From: Bacteroides sp.
GTDB lineage: Bacteria; Bacteroidota; Bacteroidia; Bacteroidales; Bacteroidaceae
Length of the DNA stretch: 64,000 nt
Direction: 5' to 3'
Assembly: GCA_021202275.1 (NCBI GenBank)
Contig: JAJQDI010000026.1
Span: 258,169 to 322,168 of the forward strand
Shown: positions 25,174-34,584 of the stretch, piece by piece
How the letters are laid out: each line of letters opens with the position of its first letter
Position numbering within the stretch: position 1 is the first letter of the stretch
Translations under genes and position numbers: made by a program
Notes under the pieces: model-generated
What the model saw: the letters and a program-made list of their open reading frames with translations, nothing else
Database searches by the model: none
What the model was told of the DNA's origin: nothing

Positions 25174-25810
25174 AATATAGCCGTCCGGCTAAGAGCTCCA
25201 TCGTTTGTATATTTCCTGTTTTTTGATCTCCAGCCATATATCAGTCTGATAGTTGTGTTTTATATCCACCTTAATTCTGTTTTATACCAACCCATTGCTG
25301 GAGTCTATACAAGTTTGTTCTCTATTTTCCCCGAAGGGGATCTATCAATAGCCCGGGGTTGCCTTTGGAGAGCGGAACGCCAGTGAAGCGAAACAAGGCT
25401 ACCCCGGGTAAAGAGGGGGCTTTAGGTTCAACCTTGCAAAGGTTGCATATAGGATGTTTCCTGATCGGATTACTGCAACCTCTTCAAGGTTGACTGATCT
25501 GTGCGCTTCATACCCCAGGGATTCGTTTCAGTTGTTTCACTGACGTTACACAACCTTACACTCATCCGCTGGGCTATTGCTTGATCCCCTTCGGGGAACA
25601 GAGGGAAGAAGGGCATGGGAACGGGACAGGGTATATCCGTTCCATAACGAGGAAATATTCTCTTTGTCTGTCAACTATCCCCCGATAAGTATATTAACTG
25701 TTGCGTCAGATGGATTCCGCAGAGCATACAAAGTAAAAGATTTATAAGATAGATAAGGCATTCATTCCTGTTTTTGTGTACATTTGTCCGTTACTCACAA
25801 ACGCGGATCT
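25174..25810. other. Intergenic region with a palindromic-ended repeat element
   Basis: 637 bp. Most is an element with inverted ends (25327-25598). A -7 box TACATTTG at 25779-25786 lies 25 bp before the reductase start. No gene was found. Confidence 0.65.
25327..25598. mobile_element. MITE/REP-like element with CCCCGAAGGGG ends
   Basis: TTCCCCGAAGGGGATC (25327-25342) and its exact reverse complement (25583-25598) bound 272 bp. The inverted similarity extends inward (ATCAATAGCCCGGGG against GGGCTATTGCTTGAT). The inside has a second hairpin set (AACCTTGCAAAGGTTG about 25432-25447; TGCAACCTCTTCAAGGTTGA about 25478). No open frame of note. Elements with these motifs are, from memory, common between genes in Bacteroidota; the mobiliser is not present here. 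Confidence 0.6.
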
Positions 25811-26572
25811 ATGGACCTACATGCCTTTCATCTTTTTCTTATCGCGATGAGCCTGTTGGCAGCAGTCGTGTTTATCGCTCTCTATTTTGTAAAAGCCGGT
25901 TATGGTATGTTTCGTACCCGTTCGTGGGGATGGTCCATTCCTAATAAACTGGCCTGGTTCCTGATGGAAGTTCCTGTATTCCTGGTGTATGGCTTTTTGT
26001 GGTACACCTCAGCGCGCAGGGATCAGCCGGTACAGATCGTTTTTCTTCTTCTGTTCCAGTTGCACTACCTGCAACGTGCCTTTATTTTTCCGCTTTTGCT
26101 GAAAGGAAAAAGCCGGATGCCGGTAGCCATCACGTGTATGGACATTGTCTTCAATCTGCTGAACGGATATATGCAGGGATACTGGTTGTTCCATCTGGCT
26201 CCTGCGGATCACTACCCTACAGAATGGCTCTATAGCCTTCCTTTCCTGACAGGTCTTGTACTTTTCTTTGTAGGAATGGGCATCAACTGGCATTCGGATC
26301 ATGTGATCCGCCACCTCCGGAAACCGGGAGACACCCGGCACTATCTGCCTCAGAAAGGGATGTACCGCTATGTTACATCGGCCAACTATTTCGGTGAGAT
26401 CGTAGAGTGGGCCGGTTTTGCTTTGCTTACCTGTTCGTTGGCCGGAGTTGTATTTCTCTGGTGGTCCATAGCCAACCTGGTTCCCCGTGCGAATGCCATC
26501 TGGCACCGTTACAGGGAAGAGTTCGGAGCGGAGATGGGAGACCGGAAAAGAATATTCCCTTTTATCTATTGA
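25811..26572 (+). CDS. Steroid 5-alpha-reductase-like integral membrane protein
   Basis: 253 residues with six or so hydrophobic helices. It resembles the SRD5A/3-oxo-5-alpha-steroid 4-dehydrogenase family: HYLQRAFIFPLLLKGKS, FFVGMGINWHSDHVIRHLRKPGD and, near the C terminus, GMYRYVTSANYFGEIVEWAGFAL followed by NLVPRANAIWHRYREEFG, the NADPH-binding C-terminal pattern of the family. The start is Met 25811 (MDLHAFHLFLIAM), because a -7 box at 25779-25786 puts the transcript start after the alternative at 25784. An SDR gene follows 116 bp downstream on the same strand. Reduction of a 4-ene-3-oxo steroid or bile-acid intermediate is a reasoned guess, not shown. Confidence 0.82.
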   Translation: MDLHAFHLFLIAMSLLAAVVFIALYFVKAGYGMFRTRSWGWSIPNKLAWFLMEVPVFLVYGFLWYTSARRDQPVQIVFLLLFQLHYLQRAFIFPLLLKGKSRMPVAITCMDIVFNLLNGYMQGYWLFHLAPADHYPTEWLYSLPFLTGLVLFFVGMGINWHSDHVIRHLRKPGDTRHYLPQKGMYRYVTSANYFGEIVEWAGFALLTCSLAGVVFLWWSIANLVPRANAIWHRYREEFGAEMGDRKRIFPFIY

Positions 26573-26688
26573 TTGTTTTAACTTGGATGTGCCGTTTCCC
26601 TGCGTGTAAGCCATGGATGTGGTGTTGATAGGTCACATACAGGCACAGAAGGGGAGGATCCACAGTTGATAAAGAATGGAAAAGTAGC

Positions 26689-27540
26689 ATGAAAAGAAAG
26701 ATCGCAGTTGTGACCGGTGCCACGGGAGGGATAGGAATGGAGATTACCCGTGCTTTATTGAAAGGGGAATTCAGGGTGATTATGGCTTGCCGGAATGTAG
26801 AGAAGGCGCAGCAGAAACGGAAGGAATTGTTGCAGGGAACGGATCTTGCGGAAGACCGGATAGAAGTGATGCACCTGGATCTTTTTTCTCTGCCCGGAGT
26901 CGCTGCTTTTGCCGATCAGCTTTTGCGGCGGGGAGAAAAATTAAATATGTTGATGAACAACGCCGGAACCATCTCTACCCATTATTCACAGACGCAGGAA
27001 GGGGTGGAACGTACCGTCGGGGTGAATTACGTGGCTCCTTATCTGCTTACCCGTAAACTTCTACCCCTGATGGCTCCCGGTAGCCGTATAGTGAATATGG
27101 TGTCATGTACGTATGTGATCGGGAAACTGACTTTCCCGGACTTTTTTATCCGGGGGAGATGCGGTGCGTTCCGGAGGTTACTTGTTTACAGCAATACGAA
27201 GTTGGCACTCCTTTTGTTTACCCTCTCTCTGTCCGACAAACTGCGCGAACAGAAGATTTCCGTAAATGCCGTTGATCCGGGAATCGTTTCCACCGACATG
27301 ATCACCATGCAGAAATGGTTCGATCCTCTGGCCGATCTTTTCTTCCGGCCTTTGATACGTACTCCTTATCAGGGGGCTGTTACGGCGATTGACGTCTTAC
27401 TGAATGAGCAGTGGAAAGATACTACCGGAACTCTTTTTGTCTCTACCAGGCCCGGAAAGTTATCCGAAAAGTATCTGCGGCATGCCCGGATTCAGGAACT
27501 GTGGGAACAGACGGAAGAGATCGTGAAAAAATGGTTGTAG
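26689..27540 (+). CDS. Short-chain dehydrogenase/reductase (SDR)
   Basis: 283 residues. Classical SDR features: TGATGGIG cofactor loop at residues 9-16, MACRN then LDLFSLPG (Asp of the adenine pocket), NNAG about residue 91, Ser in VSC about 141, catalytic YSNTK about 166, then VDPGIVSTDM. An Arg after the second strand (ACRN) suggests NADP(H) preference. The sequence is closest in style to retinol dehydrogenase/WW-oxidoreductase-like SDRs. It may be co-transcribed with the 5-alpha-reductase-like gene, so hydroxysteroid dehydrogenase activity is worth testing. The stop is TAG. Confidence 0.85.
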   Translation: MKRKIAVVTGATGGIGMEITRALLKGEFRVIMACRNVEKAQQKRKELLQGTDLAEDRIEVMHLDLFSLPGVAAFADQLLRRGEKLNMLMNNAGTISTHYSQTQEGVERTVGVNYVAPYLLTRKLLPLMAPGSRIVNMVSCTYVIGKLTFPDFFIRGRCGAFRRLLVYSNTKLALLLFTLSLSDKLREQKISVNAVDPGIVSTDMITMQKWFDPLADLFFRPLIRTPYQGAVTAIDVLLNEQWKDTTGTLFVSTRPGKLSEKYLRHARIQELWEQTEEIVKKWL

Positions 27541-27875
27541 TTTCCGGTGGGTATTTTTTCTCTCTTATGAAAGTCATCCCCGGATCTCGGAAATGATAAA
27601 AAGTGCTGGAATAACCTGCTACGGCATGTGTGGAGAAAGTAAATACACTCTGTTCGTATCTGATTCCGGAAGCAGTAGGAAACTGCTTATGAAGGATCAT
27701 GAAACTGATGTACCCTTGTCAGAATACAATGAGAATGTGATGCTCTCAGGAAAAGAGGATCTGACAAAACGTCAACGTATGAAACGTAGATAGAATCCAC
27801 TATACCTGTCGTATACAGGACTATGGATGATACATATATCATTTGATTTTGTTCGCATCACATGGCGGATATAGA
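27541..27875. other. Intergenic region, nothing recognisable
   Basis: About 335 bp between the SDR and the pfkA terminator (convergent). A 66-codon open frame at 27593-27793 has no start signals or family features. Nothing else seen. Confidence 0.6.
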
Positions 27876-27905
27876 AAAGGTGATCGCCCGGAAGAGATCA
27901 CCTTT
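27876..27905 (-). terminator. Terminator of the cmk-ispH-pfkA group
   Basis: Perfect 10-bp stem AAAGGTGATC (27876-27885) with GATCACCTTT (27896-27905) and a 10-base loop, 30 bp past the pfkA stop. In minus direction it ends in TTTTCTA. Confidence 0.7.
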
Positions 27906-27934
27906 CTTATACGTATATCACATGCATCCTCTGA

Positions 27935-28915
27935 TCAGATGGAAAGTGCGCGCAGCACATTCACCAGTTCAGCTTTGATCGGTTTATCCTTCTTGATCGC
28001 CTTGGAGAAAGGTACATACACGATCTCATCGTGTACAATCCCTATCATGACATTTCTCTGATCGTCCAGAAGGGCTTCGATAGCAGCCGCGCCTAAACGG
28101 CTGGCCAGAATGCGGTCTTGCGCGCTGGGACTTCCTCCACGTTGCAGGTGTCCCAGAATGGTGACACGTACATCGTAATCCGGATATTCGTTCTTGACAC
28201 GTTCCGCGTAGTGCATGGCCCCTCCGGTGAGTTCACTTTCGGCCACCAGCACGATGCTGCTGTTCTTGGATTTACGGAAACCGTTCTTTATAAACTCTTC
28301 CAGCTGGTCCACTTCCGTGTTGAACTCCGGAATGATGGCTGCTTCCGCACCCGAAGCAATGGCCCCGTTCAATGCCAGAAAACCGGCATCACGTCCCATT
28401 ACTTCCACAAAGAACAGACGTTCATGAGAAGTTGCTGTATCGCGGATCTTGTCCACAGCATCCAGGATGGTATTTAACGCGGTATCGTAGCCAATGGTGC
28501 TATCGGTCCCGTACAGATCGTTGTCAATGGTGCCGGGCAATCCTACGCAAGGGATGTTGTATTCCTGAGCGAAGATACACGCCCCTGTCAGTGAACCGTC
28601 TCCTCCGATCACTACCAGCGCATCTATTCCTTCCCGCTGCATGGTCTCATAGGCGATGGCCCGGCCTTCGGGAGTATGGAACTCCTTACAGCGCGCGGTT
28701 TTCAGAATGGTACCCCCCAACTGGATAATGTTACTTACATTCTGACTTTTAAATTCGGCGATTTCACCGGTGATAAGTCCTTTGTATCCTCTATAGATCC
28801 CTTTTACCTGTAGTCCGTGAAAGATAGCGGTTCGTGTTACTGCGCGGATAGCCGCGTTCATTCCCGGAGCATCTCCTCCGGAAGTTAAAATACCTACACA
28901 TTTTATTGTTGCCAT
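27935..28915 (-). CDS. pfkA: ATP-dependent 6-phosphofructokinase
   Basis: Commits fructose-6-phosphate to glycolysis. 326 residues from Met 28915 ([25 protein letters not shown]); the longer frame to 28954 would start upstream of a TATATTTG -7 box (minus, 28943-28950). ATP site GGDAPGMN and [10 protein letters not shown], catalytic [17 protein letters not shown] and sugar-binding [15 protein letters not shown] are all visible. Length and motifs fit the bacterial A-type enzyme. Confidence 0.97.
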   Translation of the reverse strand: MATIKCVGILTSGGDAPGMNAAIRAVTRTAIFHGLQVKGIYRGYKGLITGEIAEFKSQNVSNIIQLGGTILKTARCKEFHTPEGRAIAYETMQREGIDALVVIGGDGSLTGACIFAQEYNIPCVGLPGTIDNDLYGTDSTIGYDTALNTILDAVDKIRDTATSHERLFFVEVMGRDAGFLALNGAIASGAEAAIIPEFNTEVDQLEEFIKNGFRKSKNSSIVLVAESELTGGAMHYAERVKNEYPDYDVRVTILGHLQRGGSPSAQDRILASRLGAAAIEALLDDQRNVMIGIVHDEIVYVPFSKAIKKDKPIKAELVNVLRALSI

Positions 28916-29003
28916 AACAGATCTTGTTTTTAATCGAAGTTGCAAATATAGCAAAAAGCAACTTGTTGTTGATGTTTATATATAAATATATAATTGTAAA
29001 GGT

Positions 29004-29882
29004 TTATTTGTTGACATTTTGTTGGGTGTGCACCTGCACATAACGAAATACCTCTTCCATCAGCCACGTAGGAGTGGAGGTGGCTCCGCAAATGCCCACA
29101 GAGCGTGCTGACGTTAATTCTTCCGGGTCTATGTCTCCCGCGTTCTCTACCAGGCGGGAATTGGGATTTACCTTGAGGCATTCACTGAAAAGCATTTTTC
29201 CGTTGGAGCTTTTTTTCCCGCTGACGAAAAAGATCAGTTCGTGAGAGGCTGCAAACGCGCGTATGTTAGGTATGCGGTTGGCCACCTGCCGGCAGATCGT
29301 ATCGTAATACTTAAAGGTTACCTCCGGAGAGATATTTTCTTCGATGTAACGGACAATCTGTCCGAATTCATCCAATGACATGGTAGTCTGGGAGTAGAGC
29401 CGGATGTGTTGGGAGAGATCCAGCCGTTGGGCTTCTTTCAGATTTTCTATAACGATCGCTTCTCCCGCGGTTTGCCCCACCAGACCCAATACTTCCGCAT
29501 GACCGTTCTTACCATATATAACAACCTGGGTATTCTTTTCTTTTTTCTGGAATTCCAGCCGGATCTTTTTTTGCAGTTGAAGCACTACCGGGCAGGTCGC
29601 ATCTATGATCCGGATGTGGTTGCGACGTGCCGTTTCATACACCCCGGGAGGCTCACCGTGTGCCCGGAGCAATACTTTGGCGTGGCGCAGACATGCGAAC
29701 TCTGCGTGATTGATGGTGATCAGTCCCAGTTTTTTCAGTCGTTCTACTTCCCGGCTGTTGTGCACAATATCTCCCAGGCAATACAAGGTCTCTCCCTGTG
29801 CCAGTTCTTCTTCGGCTTTCCGGATAGCGGTCACCACTCCGAAGCAAAACCCTGATCCTGAATCAATCTTTATATCTTTCAT
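29004..29882 (-). CDS. ispH: 4-hydroxy-3-methylbut-2-enyl diphosphate reductase
   Basis: Last step of the MEP pathway, giving IPP and DMAPP with a [4Fe-4S] cluster. 292 residues. The three cluster Cys are in SGFCFGV (about residue 13), ATCPVV (about 95) and GICGATSTP (about 269). RAHGEPP holds the conserved His. The chain GKNGHAEVLGL and the SGKKSSN stretch match the family. It lies between cmk and pfkA on the same strand; the polyprenyl synthase using its product is at 31773. Confidence 0.96.
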   Translation of the reverse strand: MKDIKIDSGSGFCFGVVTAIRKAEEELAQGETLYCLGDIVHNSREVERLKKLGLITINHAEFACLRHAKVLLRAHGEPPGVYETARRNHIRIIDATCPVVLQLQKKIRLEFQKKEKNTQVVIYGKNGHAEVLGLVGQTAGEAIVIENLKEAQRLDLSQHIRLYSQTTMSLDEFGQIVRYIEENISPEVTFKYYDTICRQVANRIPNIRAFAASHELIFFVSGKKSSNGKMLFSECLKVNPNSRLVENAGDIDPEELTSARSVGICGATSTPTWLMEEVFRYVQVHTQQNVNK

Positions 29883-29943
29883 TCCCTCTTCCCAAAGAAC
29901 GGCGAAATAGGCTTTTTGTTGTCGGGGGCTTGTAACGTACGGA

Positions 29944-30639
29944 TCAGGAAATACCTCCTGTCACCCTTTCAAACTGTTCCAGCAACCATTTTTTCTGTTC
30001 GGCAATGGTCAGGTGGCTGTTGTCCAGCAACAGCGCGTCCCCGGCCCGGCGCAAAGGGCTTACTTCCCGGTTCTGATCGATGAAATCGCGCTCTTTGACA
30101 TTCGCGAGTATGTTCTCATAATCGGCCGGTATGCCTTTTTCTTCCAGCTCTTTGTAACGCCTTTTGGCGCGGATATCGGGCGAAGCAGTCACAAAGACCT
30201 TGAGCTCGGCATCCGGAAATACCACAGTGCCGATGTCACGACCGTCCATCACGATCTTTTTGTTCCGGCCCATTTCCTGTTGTTGCGCGACCAGAGCGGT
30301 ACGTACAAAATCGAGGGTAGCAATGGGGCTGACGCGTGAGGCGACCTCCATGGAACGTATTTTCTTCTCTACATTCTCTCCGTTCAGATACGTTTCCGGA
30401 CGTCCGCTCTCCAGATTCGGCCGGAAAGAGATCTGTATATTTCCTATTTCTCTTTTCAGCGTATCCGTATCTATCTGTTCGCCATGGAAAAGATCATGTT
30501 CCAGAGCAAACAGAGTTACCGCGCGATACATCGCACCACTATCTATATATAGGTATCCGATCTCTTTGGCCAGGTCTTTGGCCATAGTGCTTTTCCCACA
30601 GGAGGAAAAGCCGTCAATAGCAATGGTTATATCTTTCAT
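29944..30639 (-). CDS. cmk: Cytidylate kinase
   Basis: Phosphorylates CMP and dCMP. 231 residues. The P-loop [15 protein letters not shown] is at residues 9-23, followed by [33 protein letters not shown] and RAKRRYKEL, all typical. 61 bp upstream of ispH in the same direction. A minus-strand -7 box TATCTTTG lies at 30668-30675, so this is probably the first gene of the cmk-ispH-pfkA group. Confidence 0.96.
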   Translation of the reverse strand: MKDITIAIDGFSSCGKSTMAKDLAKEIGYLYIDSGAMYRAVTLFALEHDLFHGEQIDTDTLKREIGNIQISFRPNLESGRPETYLNGENVEKKIRSMEVASRVSPIATLDFVRTALVAQQQEMGRNKKIVMDGRDIGTVVFPDAELKVFVTASPDIRAKRRYKELEEKGIPADYENILANVKERDFIDQNREVSPLRRAGDALLLDNSHLTIAEQKKWLLEQFERVTGGIS

Positions 30640-31014
30640 CCGAATCGTATGAATTAGAAAATCTGTTCAAAGATACACTAAATTTAAGTTTCTTTTTCTC
30701 TGTTATCTTTTATTAAGGAGAATAACACTTTTTTCCATCTCTTTCTGTTACGGAGAAGTAACCCTATACCCCATCCTCCCTTTTCCAGGCTATCTGTTAA
30801 AGCAGGTATGCGTAAGATCCTGGCCCTTTCTGACCCAGGAACAGGACCCTGTCTCTGCCGTCGTATCCAAAGCCCGGTGATGCGTAAACCGAAGAATTAA
30901 AAAAATAAAAATCAAACCCGCTTTGTGAAAAAAAAGCAGACGAAAGAACACATTATCGGAAAATGTGCTATATTTGCCCCAAATGGGAAACACATTAAAA
31001 AATTAAATATTAAT
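30640..31014. other. Divergent promoter region of cmk and tonB
   Basis: 375 bp between divergent genes. It contains -7 boxes on both strands (30668-30675 minus, 30969-30976 plus). I see no gene or other structure. Confidence 0.6.
30969..30976 (+). promoter_or_regulatory. -7 box (TATATTTG) of tonB
   Basis: TAnnTTTG match 39 bp before the tonB ATG at 31015. No good -33 box. It argues against the longer in-frame start at 30925. Confidence 0.6.
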
Positions 31015-31698
31015 ATGGAAGTAAAAAAGTCACCCAAAGCAGACCTTGAAGGCAAGAAATCGACCTGGTTACTTGTTGGTTATGTAGTGGTATTGGTCTT
31101 TATGTTCGTCGGGTTCGAGTGGACCAAGCGCGATATACAGGTCGATACATCACTCGCTATCCAGGAAGTAATATTTGAAGAGGAAATCATTCCTATTACC
31201 CAACAGGAAGAAATTGTGGCTCCTCCACCACCGGAAGCCCCTTCCGTAGCTGAAGTACTCACCATTGTGGACGACCAGGCGGATGTGGAAGAAACCGCTG
31301 TTGCCACTACAGAGGATACCGGTGAACGTGTGGAAGTGAAATATGTACCTGTGGTTGTGGAAGAAGACGAACCGGACGAACAGGTGATCTTTGACGTGGT
31401 AGAAAAGATGCCCGAATTCCCGGGTGGTCAGGCGGCTCTGATGCAGTATCTGAGTAAGAATATCAAATATCCTACCATTGCTCAGGAAAACGGAACTCAG
31501 GGACGTGTTATCGTACAGTTCGTTGTGAATACAGACGGATCTATCGTAGACGTGCAGGTGGTACGTAGTGTAGACCCCTATCTGGATAAAGAAGCGATCC
31601 GTGTGATCAGCACCATGCCCAAGTGGCAGGCAGGTATGCAGAGAAATAAGCCGGTACGCGTAAGATATACAGTGCCTGTGATGTTCAGATTACAGTAA
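31015..31698 (+). CDS. tonB: TonB family protein
   Basis: Couples inner-membrane proton flow to outer-membrane TonB-dependent transport. 227 residues: one N-terminal membrane anchor (WLLVGYVVVLVFMFVGFEW, about residues 19-37), an acidic linker with a short Pro run (APPPPEAPS), and a C-terminal TonB domain from MPEFPGGQAALMQYLSKNI to the RVRYTVPVMF end (YP, GRVIVQFVVNTDGSI). The linker is acidic rather than the Lys-Pro repeat type of proteobacteria. ExbB/ExbD genes for the same motor lie 3 kb downstream at 34585-36921. Confidence 0.94.
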   Translation: MEVKKSPKADLEGKKSTWLLVGYVVVLVFMFVGFEWTKRDIQVDTSLAIQEVIFEEEIIPITQQEEIVAPPPPEAPSVAEVLTIVDDQADVEETAVATTEDTGERVEVKYVPVVVEEDEPDEQVIFDVVEKMPEFPGGQAALMQYLSKNIKYPTIAQENGTQGRVIVQFVVNTDGSIVDVQVVRSVDPYLDKEAIRVISTMPKWQAGMQRNKPVRVRYTVPVMFRLQ

Positions 31699-31718
31699 TA
31701 CAAATATAAGAAAGAACG

Positions 31719-31744
31719 GAGGCTGCCATCAAGCAGCCTCTTTT
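31719..31744 (+). terminator. Terminator after tonB
   Basis: GAGGCTGC (31719-31726), CATCAA loop, GCAGCCTC (31733-31740), then TTTT. 20 bp after the tonB stop. Confidence 0.75.
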
Positions 31745-31772
31745 CATAGATAGCTGCTTATTCCAAATAGAT

Positions 31773-32744
31773 ATGTTCACACCTTCCCAGCTGATTGATC
31801 AGATAGACAAACACATCTCTCTTCTCCCATTCGATGAAACTCCCGGCGGATTGTATGATCCGATCCGATATGTCATGCAGCTTGGCGGAAAGCGTATCCG
31901 TCCGGTGTTGATGCTGATGGCATATAACCTGTATCAGGACTCTGTAGAAGAGATCCTGGACCCGGCGATCGGTCTGGAAATATATCATAATTTTACTTTG
32001 TTGCATGACGACCTTATGGACCGTGCCGACAAGCGGCGCGGAAAAGATACCGTGTATAAGGTCTGGGGAGACAATACGGCTATCCTTTCCGGAGATGCCA
32101 TGCTGATCCTCGCCTATCGGTATATATCCATAGCTCCCGCAGATCATCTGAAAGACACTCTGGACGTTTTTACCCGCGCGGCTCTGGAGGTTTGCGAAGG
32201 CCAGCAGTATGATATGGAATTTGAAAGGCGGCAGCAGGTTTCCGAAGAGGAGTATGAGACCATGATCCGGTTGAAAACGGCTGTTCTGCTGGCGGCAGGA
32301 CTACGTATAGGAACTTTGCTGGGAGGAGGTTCCCTGCAGGATGCGGATCTGATGTACGATTTTGGTATATATACCGGGATCGCTTTTCAGTTGAAAGATG
32401 ATCTGTTAGACGTCTATGGCAATCCGGAAGTGTTTGGAAAAAATATAGGCGGAGACATTGTCTGCCATAAAAAAACATACCTGCTGATTAAGGCCCTGGA
32501 AAGGGTAGATTCTTTTCAGAGAGAATCTTTGCAGCACTGGATGAAAAAAGAGTGTGATCCGCAGATAAAAATAGAAGCCGTTACGAAGTTATATAATGAA
32601 CTGCACGTCCGTCAGGTGTGTGAGGAAAGGATTGACAAACTTTATCAGCAAGCTCTTTCCTGTCTGGAGAGGGTCGGGGTGAGTTCGGAAAGAAAGGAGG
32701 AACTTCGCGGCTTGGTGAAACAGTTGATGGATCGTGAACTATAA
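31773..32744 (+). CDS. Polyprenyl diphosphate synthase
   Basis: Trans-type isoprenyl diphosphate synthase making linear C15 or longer chains from IPP. 323 residues. LGGKRIRPVLMLMA precedes the first Asp-rich motif LLHDDLMDRADKRRG (about residue 82), then GDAMLILAYRY, EGQQYDMEFE and the second Asp-rich motif FQLKDDLLDVYGN (about residue 206) with GKNIGGDI after it. Small residues in front of the first DDxxD suggest no early chain-length block, but the product size cannot be fixed from sequence. Likely feeds quinone or undecaprenyl chains; menA lies at the far end of the window. Confidence 0.92.
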   Translation: MFTPSQLIDQIDKHISLLPFDETPGGLYDPIRYVMQLGGKRIRPVLMLMAYNLYQDSVEEILDPAIGLEIYHNFTLLHDDLMDRADKRRGKDTVYKVWGDNTAILSGDAMLILAYRYISIAPADHLKDTLDVFTRAALEVCEGQQYDMEFERRQQVSEEEYETMIRLKTAVLLAAGLRIGTLLGGGSLQDADLMYDFGIYTGIAFQLKDDLLDVYGNPEVFGKNIGGDIVCHKKTYLLIKALERVDSFQRESLQHWMKKECDPQIKIEAVTKLYNELHVRQVCEERIDKLYQQALSCLERVGVSSERKEELRGLVKQLMDREL

Positions 32745-32762
32745 AACAGGGAGGGAAAACAC

Positions 32763-33470
32763 ATGCCTTACAGAAGATTGCCAAATACAGACCAGGCCCG
32801 CATACGAGCGCTCAGATCCGCAGTGGAGAAGGGAGAAACAAATGATGTCTACAATCTGGCTATCTCATTGAAAACATTTACGGAAGCAAGGAATTTCCTG
32901 ATGAAATTCGAAGCAGCCCAGAAATATTATAAGCAGTCTTATGAAAATCAGGCCCGTACCAGCCGGAAGCATCAGAACAATGTAAAAACCGCCCGTCTGT
33001 ATATCTCTCATTTCATACAGGTACTTAATCTATCCGTACTGCGTGGAGAGATCAAAGCAGTCCACAAGCAATTTTATGGATTGGATATAAATAACTACAG
33101 TGTCCCTGACCTGATCAGTGAAGCAGCCATGGCAGAATGGGGAAAGAAAGTCATTGAGGGGGAGAAGAAGCGCACCTCTCAGGGAGGAATACCTATATAC
33201 AATCCGACCATCGCCAAAGTGAAAGTCCATTACGATATATTTATGGAAGGATATGAGCGGCAGAAAAACCTGCAGGCCATAACAAACCGTAGTCTGGAAG
33301 AACTTTCTTCCATGCGTGGACGCGCAGACGAGCTGATCCTGGATATCTGGAACCAGGTAGAGAAAAAATACGAACAGATCTATCCCAATGAGAAGCGTCT
33401 GGACCAGTGTCGTGATTATGGGATCATCTATTATTACCGTACGGGCGAGAAGATCGCTGCTGAATTGTAG
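32763..33470 (+). CDS. Hypothetical protein, 235 residues, charged and helical
   Basis: I do not recognise the family. The protein has no signal peptide or membrane segment, is rich in Lys, Glu, Gln and Tyr, and looks mostly alpha-helical, with a heptad-like C-terminal part (RSLEELSSMRGRADELILDIWNQVEKKYEQIYP). Only 18 bp separates it from the polyprenyl synthase stop and 8 bp from tatD, so it is probably in one operon with both. The stop is TAG. Cytoplasmic; function unknown. Confidence 0.8.
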   Translation: MPYRRLPNTDQARIRALRSAVEKGETNDVYNLAISLKTFTEARNFLMKFEAAQKYYKQSYENQARTSRKHQNNVKTARLYISHFIQVLNLSVLRGEIKAVHKQFYGLDINNYSVPDLISEAAMAEWGKKVIEGEKKRTSQGGIPIYNPTIAKVKVHYDIFMEGYERQKNLQAITNRSLEELSSMRGRADELILDIWNQVEKKYEQIYPNEKRLDQCRDYGIIYYYRTGEKIAAEL

Positions 33471-33478
33471 GAAGTAAC

Positions 33479-34273
33479 ATGCATCTCATTGATACACATT
33501 CTCATATTTACCTGGAAGACTTTTCGGACGACCTTTCTTCGGTGATCACGCGTGCCCGTGAAGCCGGACTTACCCATATTTTTCTCCCTAATATAGATAA
33601 GGAAAGCATAGAGCCTATGTTACAGGTGTGCAGAAAGTACCCTACTTTTTGTTATCCGATGATGGGGCTTCATCCGACTTCCGTAGATCTTTCTTATCAG
33701 GAAGAGCTGACTGTGGTGGAGGAGCAGTTGAAAAGCAATCCAGACTGGGTGGCGGTAGGAGAGATTGGTCTGGATCTCTATTGGGACAACACCTATCTGC
33801 GTCAACAAACAGAGGCTTTTGACCGGCAGGTACGCTGGGCATTGGAATATCAACTACCCGTTGTGGTGCATTGCCGCGATGCTTTTGAAGAATTGTATCA
33901 GACACTTCTACCCTATAAAGAAAAGGGACTTACCGGGATTTTTCATAGTTTTACCGGAACTCCGGAAGATGTGCGGAAGCTGATGGAATTTCCTGGATTC
34001 CTGTTTGGCATCAACGGAGTGATTACTTTCCGGAATTCCTCACTTCCTCTTACGTTGAAAGAGGTTCCGTTGGAGAAGATTGTACTGGAAACAGACGCTC
34101 CTTATCTGACTCCCGTACCTTTCCGGGGAAAGCGTAACGAAAGTTCATACATACGTTACACCTTATCTAAGGTTGCGGAAATATACCGGAAAACAGAAGA
34201 AGAGGTAGCCAAAATCACCTCCGACAACGCTTTGAGGCTGTTCACAAGGGCGAAAGCGCAGAAAAGGTTTTAA
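33479..34273 (+). CDS. tatD: TatD family metal-dependent DNase
   Basis: 264 residues, TIM-barrel metal hydrolase. Metal ligands are visible: DTHSHIYL at the N terminus (HxH), GEIGLDLYWD (Glu, about residue 98), PVVVHCRDAFEE (His), IFHSFTG (His) and LETDAPYLTPVP (Asp, about residue 207). Family members have 3'-5' exonuclease activity on DNA. Third gene of the run that starts at 31773. Confidence 0.95.
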   Translation: MHLIDTHSHIYLEDFSDDLSSVITRAREAGLTHIFLPNIDKESIEPMLQVCRKYPTFCYPMMGLHPTSVDLSYQEELTVVEEQLKSNPDWVAVGEIGLDLYWDNTYLRQQTEAFDRQVRWALEYQLPVVVHCRDAFEELYQTLLPYKEKGLTGIFHSFTGTPEDVRKLMEFPGFLFGINGVITFRNSSLPLTLKEVPLEKIVLETDAPYLTPVPFRGKRNESSYIRYTLSKVAEIYRKTEEEVAKITSDNALRLFTRAKAQKRF

Positions 34274-34417
34274 AGTTTATTAATTTTGCAACTTTCCCGG
34301 TCAGAAATTGACAGGAATGGTGTGTTAGACGAAAAAAAGAATACATTTGTAGCTGAATTTGCTTGCGGTTCACGAATTTTTTGTAATTTGCAGCCGATTT
34401 AGAAAAAGACATAATAA

Positions 34418-34505
34418 GGAGAGATGCTCGAGTGGTTGAAGAGGCACGCCTGGAAAGCGTGTATACGCCAAAAGCGTATCGCGGGTTCGAATCCCGCTTT
34501 CTCCG
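34418..34505 (+). tRNA. tRNA-Ser (anticodon GGA)
   Basis: 88-nt class II tRNA. Acceptor GGAGAGA pairs with TTTCTCC (34498-34504), discriminator G at 34505, CCA not encoded. Anticodon stem CACGC/GCGTG encloses loop CTGGAAA, so the anticodon is GGA (34452-34454), reading TCC and TCT. A long variable arm (about 34460-34480) and the T arm GCGGGTTCGAATCCCGC are clear. A plus-strand TACATTTG box lies upstream at 34342-34349. Confidence 0.95.
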
Positions 34506-34584
34506 CTTTTCTATATCAGAATTTGAGAGAGAAATAAAGTAGATAAAATAAATTAATTAATTAATCTTAAAAATTAGACACACA

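Noticed and set aside
27593..27793. 66-codon open frame after the SDR gene
   Set aside because: No promoter, no family resemblance, and it lies in a convergent gap; cannot be supported.
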